This document shows positions 27,202 to 35,829 of a DNA stretch of 64,000 nucleotides, one piece after another. The number at the start of each line of letters is the position of its first letter. Position 1 is the stretch's first letter. Location of the stretch: the NCBI RefSeq assembly GCF_030248535.1, contig NZ_JAHGAJ010000005.1, positions 62,001-126,000 of the forward strand, written 5' to 3'. A program made the translations under genes and the position numbers. The notes below the pieces were generated by a model. It worked only from the letters and a program-made list of their open reading frames with translations, made no database searches and was not told the DNA's origin. Source of the stretch: Vibrio sp. D404a (lineage in GTDB: Bacteria > Pseudomonadota > Gammaproteobacteria > Enterobacterales > Vibrionaceae).

Positions 27202-27321
27202 ATGCTAATTCTTGTTCGTCTTTTAAAGCTTGCTGTGATTTGCGCTATCTTCTTTACGGCATTTGATTTGATTGAATATGGCCAAGTTGAATGGGTAGGT
27301 CGGTTGCTTAGTCGTATCTAG
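27202..27321 (+). CDS. 39-aa single-pass membrane protein
   Basis: A short gene with strong local signals: AGGGAA 5 bases before the ATG, 39 codons, and a bidirectional terminator 21 bases after the stop. The product begins MLILVRLLKLAVICAIFFTA, one hydrophobic helix, followed by an amphipathic tail FDLIEYGQVEWVGRLLSRI. It lies alone between divergently placed neighbours (the M14 gene and pyrC both read leftward). Function unknown; it resembles many small inner-membrane proteins. Confidence 0.65.
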   Translation: MLILVRLLKLAVICAIFFTAFDLIEYGQVEWVGRLLSRI

Positions 27322-27342
27322 CGCCGTTTAACTAGCTTTAAT

Positions 27343-27376
27343 AAAAATGCCGCTGATAAAAGTCAGCGGCATTTTT
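27343..27376 (+). terminator. bidirectional terminator
   Basis: AAAAATGCCGCTGA / TCAGCGGCATTTTT (27343-27356, 27363-27376), 6-base loop. Serves the 39-aa gene and pyrC. Confidence 0.9.
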
Positions 27377-27423
27377 GATTTTTGGCTAGTCGCCCCTATG
27401 GAGCGGCATAGACGTCGAGGTGA

Positions 27424-28452
27424 TTATTTCACTGTCCAAGCGATGGTCTCACCGCCACGGATTGGCACAACGATGTCTGAACCAAAAGGCATTGTCTCTG
27501 ATACGTTCCACTCTTCTTTTGTAAGAGTCACAGTGTCAGTATTGCGTGGCATGCCGTAGAAGTCTGGGCCATTGTGGCTTGCGAAAGCTTCTAGGTTTTC
27601 AAGCTTACCTTCTTGGTCAAACACTTCTGCGTAAAGCTCGACTGCTGCGTGTGCTGTGTATGAACCTGCACAACCACATGCTGACTCTTTTGCGCCTTTC
27701 GCGTGAGGTGCTGAGTCTGTACCTAGGAAGAACTTCTTGCTACCACTTGTTGCAGCTTCAATTAGCGCTTGCTGGTGGGTGTTACGCTTAAGAATAGGTA
27801 GGCAGTAGAAGTGTGGCTTGATGCCGCCAACCAACATGTGGTTACGGTTGTACAGTAGGTGGTGCGCTGTGATGGTTGCTGCAACGTTCTCGTTAGCGTT
27901 CTTAACAAATGTTGCTGCATCAGCTGTTGTGATGTGCTCTAGAACAATCTTAAGGTTCGGGAAATCGTTAACGATAGGAGCCAGTACCGTCTCTAGGAAC
28001 TCTTTCTCACGGTCAAAGATATCAACATCGTGTGTGGTTACTTCACCGTGTACCAGTAGCAACATGCCTACTTCTTGCATCGCTTCTAGTACGTGGTAAA
28101 TGTTCTTTGCAGATGTCACACCTGAATCAGAGTTCGTCGTTGCGCCAGCTGGGTAAAGCTTTGCTGCTACCACTGCGCCAGACGCTTTCGCTTTGCGGAT
28201 CTCGTCAGGAGTCGTGTTGTCTGTTAGGTAAAGTGCCATCAGTGGCTCGAACTGCTCACTTGGCTTTTCTGCCATGATACGTTCACGGTATGCGAGAGCC
28301 ATTTCCGTATCAGTTACAGGTGGGACAGTGTTTGGCATGATTAACGCTCGACCATTGTAACGGCTGATATCGCGAACCGTATCTTTCAGTACATCGCCAT
28401 CGCGAAGATGAACGTGCCAGTCGTCAGGACGAGTAATCGTAAGTTGTGTCAT
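27424..28452 (-). CDS. pyrC: dihydroorotase
   Basis: Closes carbamoyl-aspartate to dihydroorotate in pyrimidine synthesis. It is the class II, E. coli PyrC-like enzyme (342 aa). Zinc-site residues are visible: HVHLR near the start (residues 13-17), the carboxylated lysine in [17 protein letters not shown] (about 98), histidines in LLVHGEV and LEHITT, and the metal-binding aspartate in LGTDSAPH. A consensus PurR box lies 62 bases upstream of the start codon, as in E. coli, where purine repressor also controls pyrC. Confidence 0.97.
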   Translation of the reverse strand: MTQLTITRPDDWHVHLRDGDVLKDTVRDISRYNGRALIMPNTVPPVTDTEMALAYRERIMAEKPSEQFEPLMALYLTDNTTPDEIRKAKASGAVVAAKLYPAGATTNSDSGVTSAKNIYHVLEAMQEVGMLLLVHGEVTTHDVDIFDREKEFLETVLAPIVNDFPNLKIVLEHITTADAATFVKNANENVAATITAHHLLYNRNHMLVGGIKPHFYCLPILKRNTHQQALIEAATSGSKKFFLGTDSAPHAKGAKESACGCAGSYTAHAAVELYAEVFDQEGKLENLEAFASHNGPDFYGMPRNTDTVTLTKEEWNVSETMPFGSDIVVPIRGGETIAWTVK

Positions 28453-28513
28453 TGAAAGCTCCCACCAATTGAAATGTTATGTAGTTGGAGCCTAAACGAG
28501 GCGAAATCTGTGA

Positions 28514-28529
28514 AAGCAATCGCTTACGT
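28514..28529. promoter_or_regulatory. PurR box upstream of pyrC
   Basis: AAGCAATCGCTTACGT matches the PurR consensus ANGCAANCGNTTNCNT at every fixed position. It sits in the pyrC promoter region, where E. coli also has a PurR site. Confidence 0.8.
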
Positions 28530-28646
28530 TTAGGCGACAGGATGATAGTGGAAAAGCCGTTTTATTTCATCCTATTTTTACTACTTGATCGGTAGAAGCT
28601 TCGATCTGTACTCGTAAGAGTGTTGATTTGTATTAAATGTGCTCGA

Positions 28647-28805
28647 TTATCGTGTCGCGACCCATAAGCCGTGAATCATTCCTGGGACCCAGAAGAAAAT
28701 CGTAAGCACAATGTTGATTAGTAAGTCTTTACCAGCGCCGCGAGCAACGAACACGCCCAGTGGTGGTAGAAGAACACATAAAATGATGACGAGAAGTTTA
28801 TTCAT
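28647..28805 (-). CDS. yqaE: YqaE/Pmp3 family membrane protein (52 aa)
   Basis: A very short gene whose product is a typical Pmp3 (UPF0057) proteolipid: two hydrophobic helices, LLVIILCVLLPPLGVFVARG (with the invariant PPLGV) and LLINIVLTIFFWVPGMIHG, joined by a short polar turn, ending WVATR. Pmp3 proteins are small plasma-membrane proteins linked to salt and cold stress and membrane potential. AAGGA is 6 bases before the ATG. Monocistronic, with about 190 bases between it and pyrC. Confidence 0.9.
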   Translation of the reverse strand: MNKLLVIILCVLLPPLGVFVARGAGKDLLINIVLTIFFWVPGMIHGLWVATR

Positions 28806-29031
28806 GATAATTCCTTTTTATTCAATGAAATTCCAAAAGCCGCATCTTACTTTTCGAGGTATTGCGTGAATCAGCAAGATGCTATCGATTTATAACATGA
28901 GTGATGGTTAAAATCGTATTTTGCTAACATCTCAATATAATAGCTTAGTATCAAGTGTTTATTGCGAGTGAGTTCCTAAAAGTAATCGCATTTGTTAGCA
29001 TTGTTAAAAATCTAATAACACTGGAGTCGTT

Positions 29032-30873
29032 ATGTCAAAGTCCTCGGAAGCGCAAAGTCCTTATCTCTCTCAAGTGAATGTCTACCCGGTTAAATCGGTT
29101 GGTGGTATCTCACTATCAAGTGCATGGGTCGAGAAACAAGGTCTGAGCTTTGACCGACGTTTTATGTTGGCACTGGCTGATGGGTCAATGGTAACGGCTC
29201 GCAAATACCCACAGATGGTTAAAGTATCCTCTAGTTTACAGCCGGATGGTCTGATTTTTACTTGCGAAGGTAAACCTGCGCTGCGCGTGAAGTACAGCGA
29301 GTTCAAGATGCAAGAGACACCAGCGACGGTGTGGAAAGACAGCTTCACGGCTTACACCACCAATGATGCCGCTGACGACTGGTTCAGTGATGTTCTTGGT
29401 CAACGTGTCGAGCTACTGTTTACTGGCGAGCAATCAAACCGTGTGCGTGAAAAGCTTGGTCACAACGTAAGCTTTGCCGATGGTTATCCAATGCTGATTA
29501 TTAGTGAAGCATCACTAGCAGAGCTAAACCGTCGTAGCCCAGAGCTACACACCATGGATCAATTTCGTACCAACTTAGTTGTTTCTGATACCGAAGCTTT
29601 CGCCGAAGATGGTTGGAAGCGCATTCGAATTGGCGAAGTCGAGTTTGAAGCGGTGAAACCGTGTCAGCGCTGTATTCTAACAACAGTTGATGTAGATAAA
29701 GGTGAGTTCCGCCCTTCAAAAGAGCCACTGAATACCTTCTCTCAGTTCCGCGCTGATGAGACTGGCGGTGTTTTCTTTGGTCAGAACCTTGTAGCGAAAA
29801 ACGAAGGTGTGATTAAGGAAGGCGATAAGATTGAAGTGCTAGAGACCAAACCTAAAGAGCAGTATGAAGATACGTGGGTTGAGTCGTTGCATCTTACATG
29901 TGTTGAGCGTGAAGAGATCGCGCGCGACTTTACAACGTTTTGGTTGGAGCCTGCCAAAGGTGACAACGTCCTACCTAGCTACCAGCCAGGTCAGCACCTA
30001 CCGATTGAGATGACCATCGATGGCGAAAAGATTTCTCGTCGTTATACACTGTCTTCAAGCCCATCACGCGCAGGTCGCCTTGCGATCTCGGTAAAGCGTG
30101 TCGATGATGGCCGAATCTCAAACTGGCTTAATGACCATTTCCAAGTGGGTGATACGTTAGTAGCGCAAAACCCAGACGGCGCTTTCTATCTGGAAGAGAA
30201 TCCAAATCACCCGCTATTGCTGCTTTCTGCAGGCAGCGGTGTAACGCCAATGCTTTCTATGCTTCGTTACCTTGCCGATCACAACCAAGTAGAAGATGTG
30301 GTGTTCTATCATCAATGCAGCAGTGAACAGGATATCCCTTATCAAAAAGAGATCGAAGAGATCGCGCAGCAGCACTCCGGCCTGAAGGTGATCTACTCTT
30401 TGAGTCAACCCGCTAAAGATTGGCAAGGTCTATCTGGACGCTTGAGTGTGTCGCACATTGCAAAGATCGACGACCTACACCGTCGCCAAGCTTTTGTATG
30501 TGGCCCAGATGGCTTCATGGATAGCGCGAAGAAAATGCTGATTCAGATGGGGCTTAACCCACAGCATTATCATCAAGAAGCGTTTGGTGTGAACCAAGCA
30601 ACGGAAGAAGCTGTTAAAACACTTCAATTGAGCGTGAATGGCTACCTATTTGAGGGCAATAACCAAGGTACTTTGCTTGACCAAGCGGAAGCGGCGGGTA
30701 TCTCGATCGCATCAAGCTGCCGAGCAGGGTTCTGCGGTGCGTGTAAGGTGACACTGGAGTCAGGTCAAGTACATCAGCCTGACGTGCCTGCACTGCAAGA
30801 GCATGAGCGCAATATGGGGCAGGTGTTGGCTTGTTGCTGTGTGCCACAAACTGATATCGAAGTAGTCGACTAA
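29032..30873 (+). CDS. MOSC / flavin reductase / ferredoxin fusion protein
   Basis: A 613-residue redox enzyme with four parts: MOSC N-terminal domain (about 10-120) and MOSC domain (about 120-270), which holds molybdenum cofactor through the cysteine of RCILTTVD (214); FAD domain with RRYTLSSS (336-343); NAD domain with GSGVTP (401-406) and CGPDGFM (490-496); and a C-terminal plant-type [2Fe-2S] ferredoxin with cysteines in SCRAGFCGAC (563, 568, 571) plus one from the CCC at 601-603. E. coli YcbX has only the MOSC and ferredoxin parts. It resembles a self-sufficient form of the mARC system that reduces N-hydroxylated bases. Cytoplasmic, monocistronic. Confidence 0.9.
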   Translation: MSKSSEAQSPYLSQVNVYPVKSVGGISLSSAWVEKQGLSFDRRFMLALADGSMVTARKYPQMVKVSSSLQPDGLIFTCEGKPALRVKYSEFKMQETPATVWKDSFTAYTTNDAADDWFSDVLGQRVELLFTGEQSNRVREKLGHNVSFADGYPMLIISEASLAELNRRSPELHTMDQFRTNLVVSDTEAFAEDGWKRIRIGEVEFEAVKPCQRCILTTVDVDKGEFRPSKEPLNTFSQFRADETGGVFFGQNLVAKNEGVIKEGDKIEVLETKPKEQYEDTWVESLHLTCVEREEIARDFTTFWLEPAKGDNVLPSYQPGQHLPIEMTIDGEKISRRYTLSSSPSRAGRLAISVKRVDDGRISNWLNDHFQVGDTLVAQNPDGAFYLEENPNHPLLLLSAGSGVTPMLSMLRYLADHNQVEDVVFYHQCSSEQDIPYQKEIEEIAQQHSGLKVIYSLSQPAKDWQGLSGRLSVSHIAKIDDLHRRQAFVCGPDGFMDSAKKMLIQMGLNPQHYHQEAFGVNQATEEAVKTLQLSVNGYLFEGNNQGTLLDQAEAAGISIASSCRAGFCGACKVTLESGQVHQPDVPALQEHERNMGQVLACCCVPQTDIEVVD

Positions 30874-30907
30874 AATGATCGCTCAGATGTAATTGGCGAT
30901 AGAACTG

Positions 30908-30942
30908 AAAAGGCCGATGGTGAACTTCACCATCGGCCTTTT
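30908..30942 (+). terminator. bidirectional terminator
   Basis: A 16-bp perfect stem, AAAAGGCCGATGGTGA / TCACCATCGGCCTTTT, with a 3-base loop, between the MOSC fusion gene and nadE, which converge. Confidence 0.92.
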
Positions 30943-30998
30943 GCTTAGCTGTATCTCGAGCTCATAATTACGCAGTTTACCGCGTGAGAGGCTTGAGC

Positions 30999-31829
30999 TT
31001 AGTCGTAGATCGTTGGGATCGGCTGACGTTTGTGTTGAGTTGCTTTATAGATGCTGACTAGGCGATCAGAAACCTCTTGAGAGACAGGTTTACCCTCTAG
31101 GAAGTCATCGATCTGGTCGTAAGTTAGGTTCAGTGCATCTTCGTCTGCTTTTTGAGGATCTAGCTCTTCAAGGTCAGCCGTAGGTACCTTTTTCACTAGA
31201 AGCTCAGGTGCACCTAGTGTTGCTGCAAGTTCACGTACTTGACGTTTGCTTAGACCAAACAGTGGTGCAAGGTCACAAGCGCCATCACCGTGCTTAGTGT
31301 AGAAACCAGTGATGTTTTCTGCCGAGTGGTCAGTACCGATAACTAAGCCACCAACGTAACCTGCGATCTCGTATTGAGCGATCATGCGAGCACGAGCTTT
31401 TACGTTGCCTTTTACGAAGTCTATCTTAGCTGAGTCAGTAGGAAGTAGACCTGTACCCTCAAGTGCAACATGAGATGCGGCATGTAGACCATCAACGCCC
31501 GCTTTAATGTTTACTGACACTGATTGAGAAGGCTGGATGAAAGAGAGAGCAAGCTGTGCTTCGTCTTCGTCTTTTTGCTCGCCGTAAGGTAGGCGCACGG
31601 CAATAAACTGATAGTCGTTGCTGTTGCTTGATTCGTTAAGGCTGTCTACTGCTAGCTGAGCGAGTCGGCCACATGTTGTTGAGTCAACGCCACCGCTGAT
31701 ACCCAGTACAAGAGACTTACATCCTGATTGTTGTAATTTGGTTTTGATGAACTCTACACGACGATCCACTTCAAATTGAGCGTCAATTGATGGTAGAACG
31801 CGCATTTCATCACGAATTAACTGTTCCAT
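30999..31829 (-). CDS. nadE: NAD synthetase, ammonia-dependent
   Basis: Makes NAD from nicotinate adenine dinucleotide, ATP and ammonia, the last step of NAD synthesis. The ATP-pyrophosphatase P-loop SGGVDSTTC is at residues about 45-53 and the adenine-binding and NaAD-binding regions ([39 protein letters not shown]) are intact. At 276 aa it is the short E. coli type without a glutaminase domain. It is divergent from a nadD-like gene across 107 bases, so two consecutive NAD steps may share control. Confidence 0.97.
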   Translation of the reverse strand: MEQLIRDEMRVLPSIDAQFEVDRRVEFIKTKLQQSGCKSLVLGISGGVDSTTCGRLAQLAVDSLNESSNSNDYQFIAVRLPYGEQKDEDEAQLALSFIQPSQSVSVNIKAGVDGLHAASHVALEGTGLLPTDSAKIDFVKGNVKARARMIAQYEIAGYVGGLVIGTDHSAENITGFYTKHGDGACDLAPLFGLSKRQVRELAATLGAPELLVKKVPTADLEELDPQKADEDALNLTYDQIDDFLEGKPVSQEVSDRLVSIYKATQHKRQPIPTIYD

Positions 31830-31936
31830 TCGTATTCCTTTCCTGCAAGCAAATTGAAATCTAGTGTTATCATACCGAAATCAAGAGAGATAAAAACCTC
31901 TTTACACAGTGAGATAAAAGAAGGCAGCGACAAGCG

Positions 31937-32458
31937 ATGGAAAAAATAGCGGTTTTTGGCAGTGCATTTAACCCACCAAGTTTAGGGCATAAAAGTGTCA
32001 TTGAATCTTTGGTGCACTTCGACCGAATTTTACTTGTTCCGAGCATTGCTCACGCGTGGGGGAAAACCATGCTGGATTATGATATTCGATGCCAGCTTGT
32101 TGAGGCATTTATCAATGACTTGGCTATTGAGCAGGTTGAGCTATCTTTAGTAGAGCAAAGTTTGTACACCCCAGGTGAGAGCGTCACAACGTACGCGGTA
32201 TTAAAAAAACTTCAAGAATCTCACCCGACCGCCGATATAACATTTGTAATCGGACCGGATAACTTCTTTAAGTTCTCCTCTTTTTATAAATCAGATGAGA
32301 TTACTGAGCGTTGGTCTGTGATGGCTTGCCCAGAAAAAGTGAAGGTTCGTAGCACCGATATCCGCAATGCGATTATAAATGGTGACAATATTACAAACTT
32401 GAGCACAAAGTCAGTTACAAACATGTTGCAAGACGGCGGGCTGTATAAGACAATGTAG
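31937..32458 (+). CDS. nicotinate/nicotinamide nucleotide adenylyltransferase-like protein
   Basis: A nucleotidyltransferase of the NadD/NadM group that joins AMP to nicotinate or nicotinamide mononucleotide. The N-terminal nucleotide-binding segment FGSAFNPPSLGHKSVI contains the [HT]xGH-type motif (here SLGH, about residues 15-18), GPDNFFKFSSF is the mid-domain NMN-binding region, and VRSTDIRNAI corresponds to the C-terminal ISTxIR signature. The length (173 aa) is shorter than E. coli NadD (213). It is divergent from nadE, supporting a place in NAD synthesis, though a second, housekeeping nadD may exist elsewhere. Confidence 0.85.
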   Translation: MEKIAVFGSAFNPPSLGHKSVIESLVHFDRILLVPSIAHAWGKTMLDYDIRCQLVEAFINDLAIEQVELSLVEQSLYTPGESVTTYAVLKKLQESHPTADITFVIGPDNFFKFSSFYKSDEITERWSVMACPEKVKVRSTDIRNAIINGDNITNLSTKSVTNMLQDGGLYKTM

Positions 32459-32485
32459 TCCTTATATTCTAGAGGTCAGAGCACT

Positions 32486-32971
32486 ATGCTAAAAAGAGCA
32501 CTTTTAACGACAAGCTTTGTCGTTACCTTCAGCCTGCATGCGCATGCTGATTGTGATCTATTCAGCTTAGACTCAATCATGTTTAACTCAGATGAGCAGA
32601 CAGCGTGCCTCGATTTCTCTGACAGTCTCGAATCGTTCAGCCAACGTATGATGAGCTTGAGTGGCTTTGCGGATGAAACAGACGAATCCTCTAATGACTA
32701 TTGGTCTGATTGGGTATTGAAAACCAAAGACTCTCCTCTATTTACTCAGAGCATAGAATCGAATTATGTCGGTCTAGGTATGTGGTTCCCTGAAGATCTT
32801 GAAGATCAGAAGTACGACATGAGCACCGAAGAGTGGATTCTTAATCACGGCCTTCAACTAAGCATCGGGTTTGGTGAGAAAATCGAAGGTGAACCTCGTA
32901 TGCGATTTGATTATCGCTGGCATGATGCGCGAGAAGCCGACATGATGATGCAGATTGAATTTCCGTTCTAA
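32486..32971 (+). CDS. secreted protein of unknown function (161 aa)
   Basis: Begins 28 bases after the adenylyltransferase gene, so probably the second gene of that operon. A signal peptide is clear (MLKRALLTTSFVVTFSLHAHA, with cleavage after about residue 21). The mature protein is very acidic, with a cysteine pair (about 23 and 40), and its C-terminal part LQLSIGFGEKIEGEPRMRFDYRW ... MQIEFPF has alternating residues and a terminal phenylalanine, a pattern seen in outer-membrane beta strands. It is too short for a full barrel. I recognise no family. Confidence 0.7.
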   Translation: MLKRALLTTSFVVTFSLHAHADCDLFSLDSIMFNSDEQTACLDFSDSLESFSQRMMSLSGFADETDESSNDYWSDWVLKTKDSPLFTQSIESNYVGLGMWFPEDLEDQKYDMSTEEWILNHGLQLSIGFGEKIEGEPRMRFDYRWHDAREADMMMQIEFPF

Positions 32972-33020
32972 CAGAACTCATTTCAGGCAAAAGTAGGCTC
33001 TGGAAAAACACTCCGAATTA

Positions 33021-33055
33021 AAAAAGCCGCGACTCTCATAGAGTTCGCGGCTTTT
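33021..33055 (+). terminator. bidirectional terminator
   Basis: AAAAGCCGCGA-CTC / GAG-TTCGCGGCTTTT around a 5-base loop, between converging genes. Confidence 0.85.
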
Positions 33056-33095
33056 CGTTGTTTCGGCAGACTATGCTTGGGCAGACTATTTCAGT

Positions 33096-33722
33096 TTATA
33101 GCGTGTCGCCAAATACCAGCATACACAGTTGTTCAAACTCTTCTGTTTGACCAGAGAACAGCTCTTCGATGACCTTCTCTTTTTTCTGGCCAGACTGCAT
33201 GCGCTTTTTCGCTTCGCGCATCACCATCACTAGGGTTTGCTCTTGAGATAGCGGAGAGTCATCCACATTCCAACGATTGAATCGCTGCGACAGTTCACTT
33301 TCACATAGCAGAGGCTTGAAGGTGAGAACTTCTTGTTTGAGTACTGCGAGTAACTCTTTAAACGGCGTAGAGGCATTGTTCGTGTCTTTGTTCTTCACAG
33401 CCAAGGTTGCTAGCTTATCTAACAGGGCTTGAGATAGCGCCGTCTGGTTTACGTAGCCAGCCTGCTTAGGGAAAGCATCGGTTAGGCGTACGGAAAAGTC
33501 GATGCGAGCGATCTGAGTATTCGGGAAGTAGGTCAGTGAAGTCAGACAATCAAACGGGATCCACAAGCTTTGACCCGGTTCAATGACGTGTTCTTGCTTA
33601 CCAATCTTAATCAAAACTAATCCGCTCTCAACGGATACAAGGCTATGTTTTACCACTTTTTTTCTAGGAGTGATCTCTAGGTGAGAGTAGTAAGCCGATG
33701 TGTATTCGATAGCGAAGTTCAT
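33096..33722 (-). CDS. AraC-type cupin protein without helix-turn-helix
   Basis: The first 95 residues read as the cupin ligand domain of an AraC-family regulator (HSLVSVESGLVLIKIGKQEHVIEPGQSLWIPFDC, with the typical PGQSLWIPFD turn). The remaining half is helical (LSQEQTLVMVMREAKKRMQSGQKKEKVIEELFSGQTEEFEQLCMLVF) but lacks the two helix-turn-helix motifs of AraC proteins. At 208 aa it is 60-90 residues short of the family. The reading frame is clean and ends properly, so this is probably a stable short form, not a broken gene. It may act as a ligand-sensing partner or bind DNA differently. Confidence 0.7.
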   Translation of the reverse strand: MNFAIEYTSAYYSHLEITPRKKVVKHSLVSVESGLVLIKIGKQEHVIEPGQSLWIPFDCLTSLTYFPNTQIARIDFSVRLTDAFPKQAGYVNQTALSQALLDKLATLAVKNKDTNNASTPFKELLAVLKQEVLTFKPLLCESELSQRFNRWNVDDSPLSQEQTLVMVMREAKKRMQSGQKKEKVIEELFSGQTEEFEQLCMLVFGDTL

Positions 33723-33898
33723 AGAAGGTCCTTAGTTTTGCGGCCGCTAAGATTACCGTTAATTTTAACGTATGCCAACAATAATGCAGGTAAATTCCCT
33801 GTTTCTGGTCTGACCTTGTCAAAAGTATGGGCTCTGTAGCTGCGAGAAAGCAAAACAATGCGTAGAATGAGCCAGCTTTTTATTAGATGTAGTGAAAA

Positions 33899-35005
33899 AT
33901 GACCTCTCAGACTGATCCATATATTGATATTCGTCCTTATAACGACGACGAAATTCCTGCGGCACTTGATCGCCTCATCAATGATGAAGAATTCATCAGC
34001 GCGATCCTAAACTATCGTTTCTCAAACCATGCCGCTTGGTTCCAAGCGATCATGAGCCCAATTCTGCGCGTTTACCTAAAAATGAAATGGAGTAAGTTGC
34101 AGAGTGTTGAAGCGATTCAGATCGAAGTGAAAAAGTACCTTCGTGATACGTTAGCCAACACCACTAAAGGTGTCACTTACACAGGGCTTGAGTCGTTAGA
34201 TCAAAACCAGTCATACCTGTTTGTCTCTAACCACCGCGATATCGCTATGGATCCCGCTCTGGTTAACTACGCACTGCATCAACAGAATCACAATACCTGC
34301 CGTATTGCGATTGGCGATAACTTGCTAAAGAAACCTTGTGCGACTGAGCTGATGCGCTTGAATAAGAGCTTTATTGTTAAGCGCTCTCTAAAAGGTCCGC
34401 GTGAGATGATGAAAGCGCTAGGGCAGCTTTCTTCTTACATCAAGCATTCTCTAGATACGGGCAACTCAATCTGGATCGCTCAAAAAGAGGGTCGTGCTAA
34501 AGACGGCAATGACTTTACTGATCCAGCGATTCTTAAGATGTTCCATGTTGAGGGTCGTAAGCAGAAGGTTGCGTTTGCAGAGTACGTGAAGTCTCTGAAG
34601 ATCGTACCAGTAGCGATCTCGTATGAAAATGACCCTTGTGATACGGCAAAAGCACTGGAGCTGTTTGAAAAAGACGTTCATGGCTCATACGAAAAAGGTG
34701 AGTTTGAAGATATCGAAAGCATCATTCAGGGTATCGTCGGTAATAAAGGTCACGTCCACGTAGGGTTTGGCTCGGTAATCAACCAAGATTTCGAAACGCC
34801 AGAAGCGTTAGCGGAAGAGATTGACCGTCAGATTCACGAGAACTACAAACTGTTCCCAGTGAACCTGCTTGCAGCTGAAAAAGAAGACGACAGCATCACA
34901 GATACAGTGAAGCGTGAGTTTGAGGAGAAACTGGCGAGCATTCCTCATGGTGCGCACCAGTACCTGATCGACAGCTATGCGAACCCAGTGAAAAATATCG
35001 GCTAA
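33899..35005 (+). CDS. 1-acylglycerol-3-phosphate acyltransferase family protein (PlsC-like)
   Basis: A glycerophospholipid acyltransferase of the PlsC superfamily. The catalytic motif NHxxxxD is NHRDIAMD (about residues 110-117); the acyl-acceptor motif is in FIVKRSLKGPREMM, and QKEGRAKDGND matches the EGxR block. It has about 75 extra N-terminal residues compared with E. coli PlsC and a C-terminal extension, and no obvious membrane helix. The exact acceptor lipid cannot be told. The ribosome-binding site is weak. Monocistronic with a good terminator. Confidence 0.85.
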   Translation: MTSQTDPYIDIRPYNDDEIPAALDRLINDEEFISAILNYRFSNHAAWFQAIMSPILRVYLKMKWSKLQSVEAIQIEVKKYLRDTLANTTKGVTYTGLESLDQNQSYLFVSNHRDIAMDPALVNYALHQQNHNTCRIAIGDNLLKKPCATELMRLNKSFIVKRSLKGPREMMKALGQLSSYIKHSLDTGNSIWIAQKEGRAKDGNDFTDPAILKMFHVEGRKQKVAFAEYVKSLKIVPVAISYENDPCDTAKALELFEKDVHGSYEKGEFEDIESIIQGIVGNKGHVHVGFGSVINQDFETPEALAEEIDRQIHENYKLFPVNLLAAEKEDDSITDTVKREFEEKLASIPHGAHQYLIDSYANPVKNIG

Positions 35006-35060
35006 CCCAGTTAAGTGGTATCGATAAGTTAACGGCTTGAACGACAAGCTTTTAAGCAAT

Positions 35061-35087
35061 AAAAAGGAGCGTCATGCTCCTTTTTTG
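35061..35087 (+). terminator. bidirectional terminator
   Basis: AAAAAGGAGC / GCTCCTTTTTT with a 5-base loop, serving the acyltransferase gene and the converging repeat-protein gene. Confidence 0.88.
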
Positions 35088-35117
35088 ATCGCTGTACATT
35101 TCAATTACTCTTGGTAA

Positions 35118-35717
35118 TCAGCGAGCGACTGCACCGCCAAGGTTCAAAGTTGTCGGCCATTTGCTAATCACATTCCCACCAAGGAAGATGTTGCCGTTCA
35201 CTGTCATCACGTCGGGAAACTCGGTAATGCTCGACCCACCGATATAAAGGTTACCTTCAACAATGAGACCATTCGGAAGCGCTGTTAACGGTGTCCGAAT
35301 CAGGCTTAGGTCACCTTTGACGCGAAATCCATTTGGCAGCTTCTGCAAAGGCGTATCGGTAAAGTTGATAAAACCGCCCACCTTGACGCCTTTTGGCCAG
35401 CTCTGAATCTGACTGCCGAGTAAATTGGCGTAACCTTTGATTGAGGTTCCTGCTGGGACACGCGACAGTAAACTGTTGGCAGCCTGCAAACTTCCTCCAA
35501 TTTCTAGGTCTTTAGGGAGTCGTTTGATCGAAGTTTTCTCTATATTTAGATTGCCTTTAACAACTAGGCCAGAGGGAAGTTCTGTGTAGGGCTTATTACG
35601 CAGATACAGGTTTCCGTAGTTGTCGAGATGATTCAATATTTGATAGTGATCGAGGGGCAGCGAGTAACTATTTGATATGGTGAGTAGACACGTGAGTAAT
35701 GTGACGATTCTGAGCAT
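35118..35717 (-). CDS. secreted 20-residue-repeat solenoid protein
   Basis: After a signal peptide (LRIVTLLTCLLTISNSYS) the protein is made of about seven and a half tandem repeats of exactly 20 residues, consensus LPxGLxVxGxLxLxxTxIxx; units begin LPSGL, LPKDL, VPAGT, WPKGV, LPNGF, LPNGL, FPDVM, WPTTL. This is a short leucine-rich-like solenoid. No catalytic residues are seen; such surfaces usually bind proteins or sugars. I use the second ATG (fourth codon of the open frame), which has GGAAG upstream; the first ATG directly abuts that sequence. Likely periplasmic. Confidence 0.75.
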   Translation of the reverse strand: MLRIVTLLTCLLTISNSYSLPLDHYQILNHLDNYGNLYLRNKPYTELPSGLVVKGNLNIEKTSIKRLPKDLEIGGSLQAANSLLSRVPAGTSIKGYANLLGSQIQSWPKGVKVGGFINFTDTPLQKLPNGFRVKGDLSLIRTPLTALPNGLIVEGNLYIGGSSITEFPDVMTVNGNIFLGGNVISKWPTTLNLGGAVAR

Positions 35718-35829
35718 AATGAACATCTTCCAACAGAGTAGCGACTACTATAGCGAAAATTGAATACGAGCCCAGAAATATCGCCGATAATTGTTAAATA
35801 TAGCCAATATAAAAGCGAGCGAAATATAA

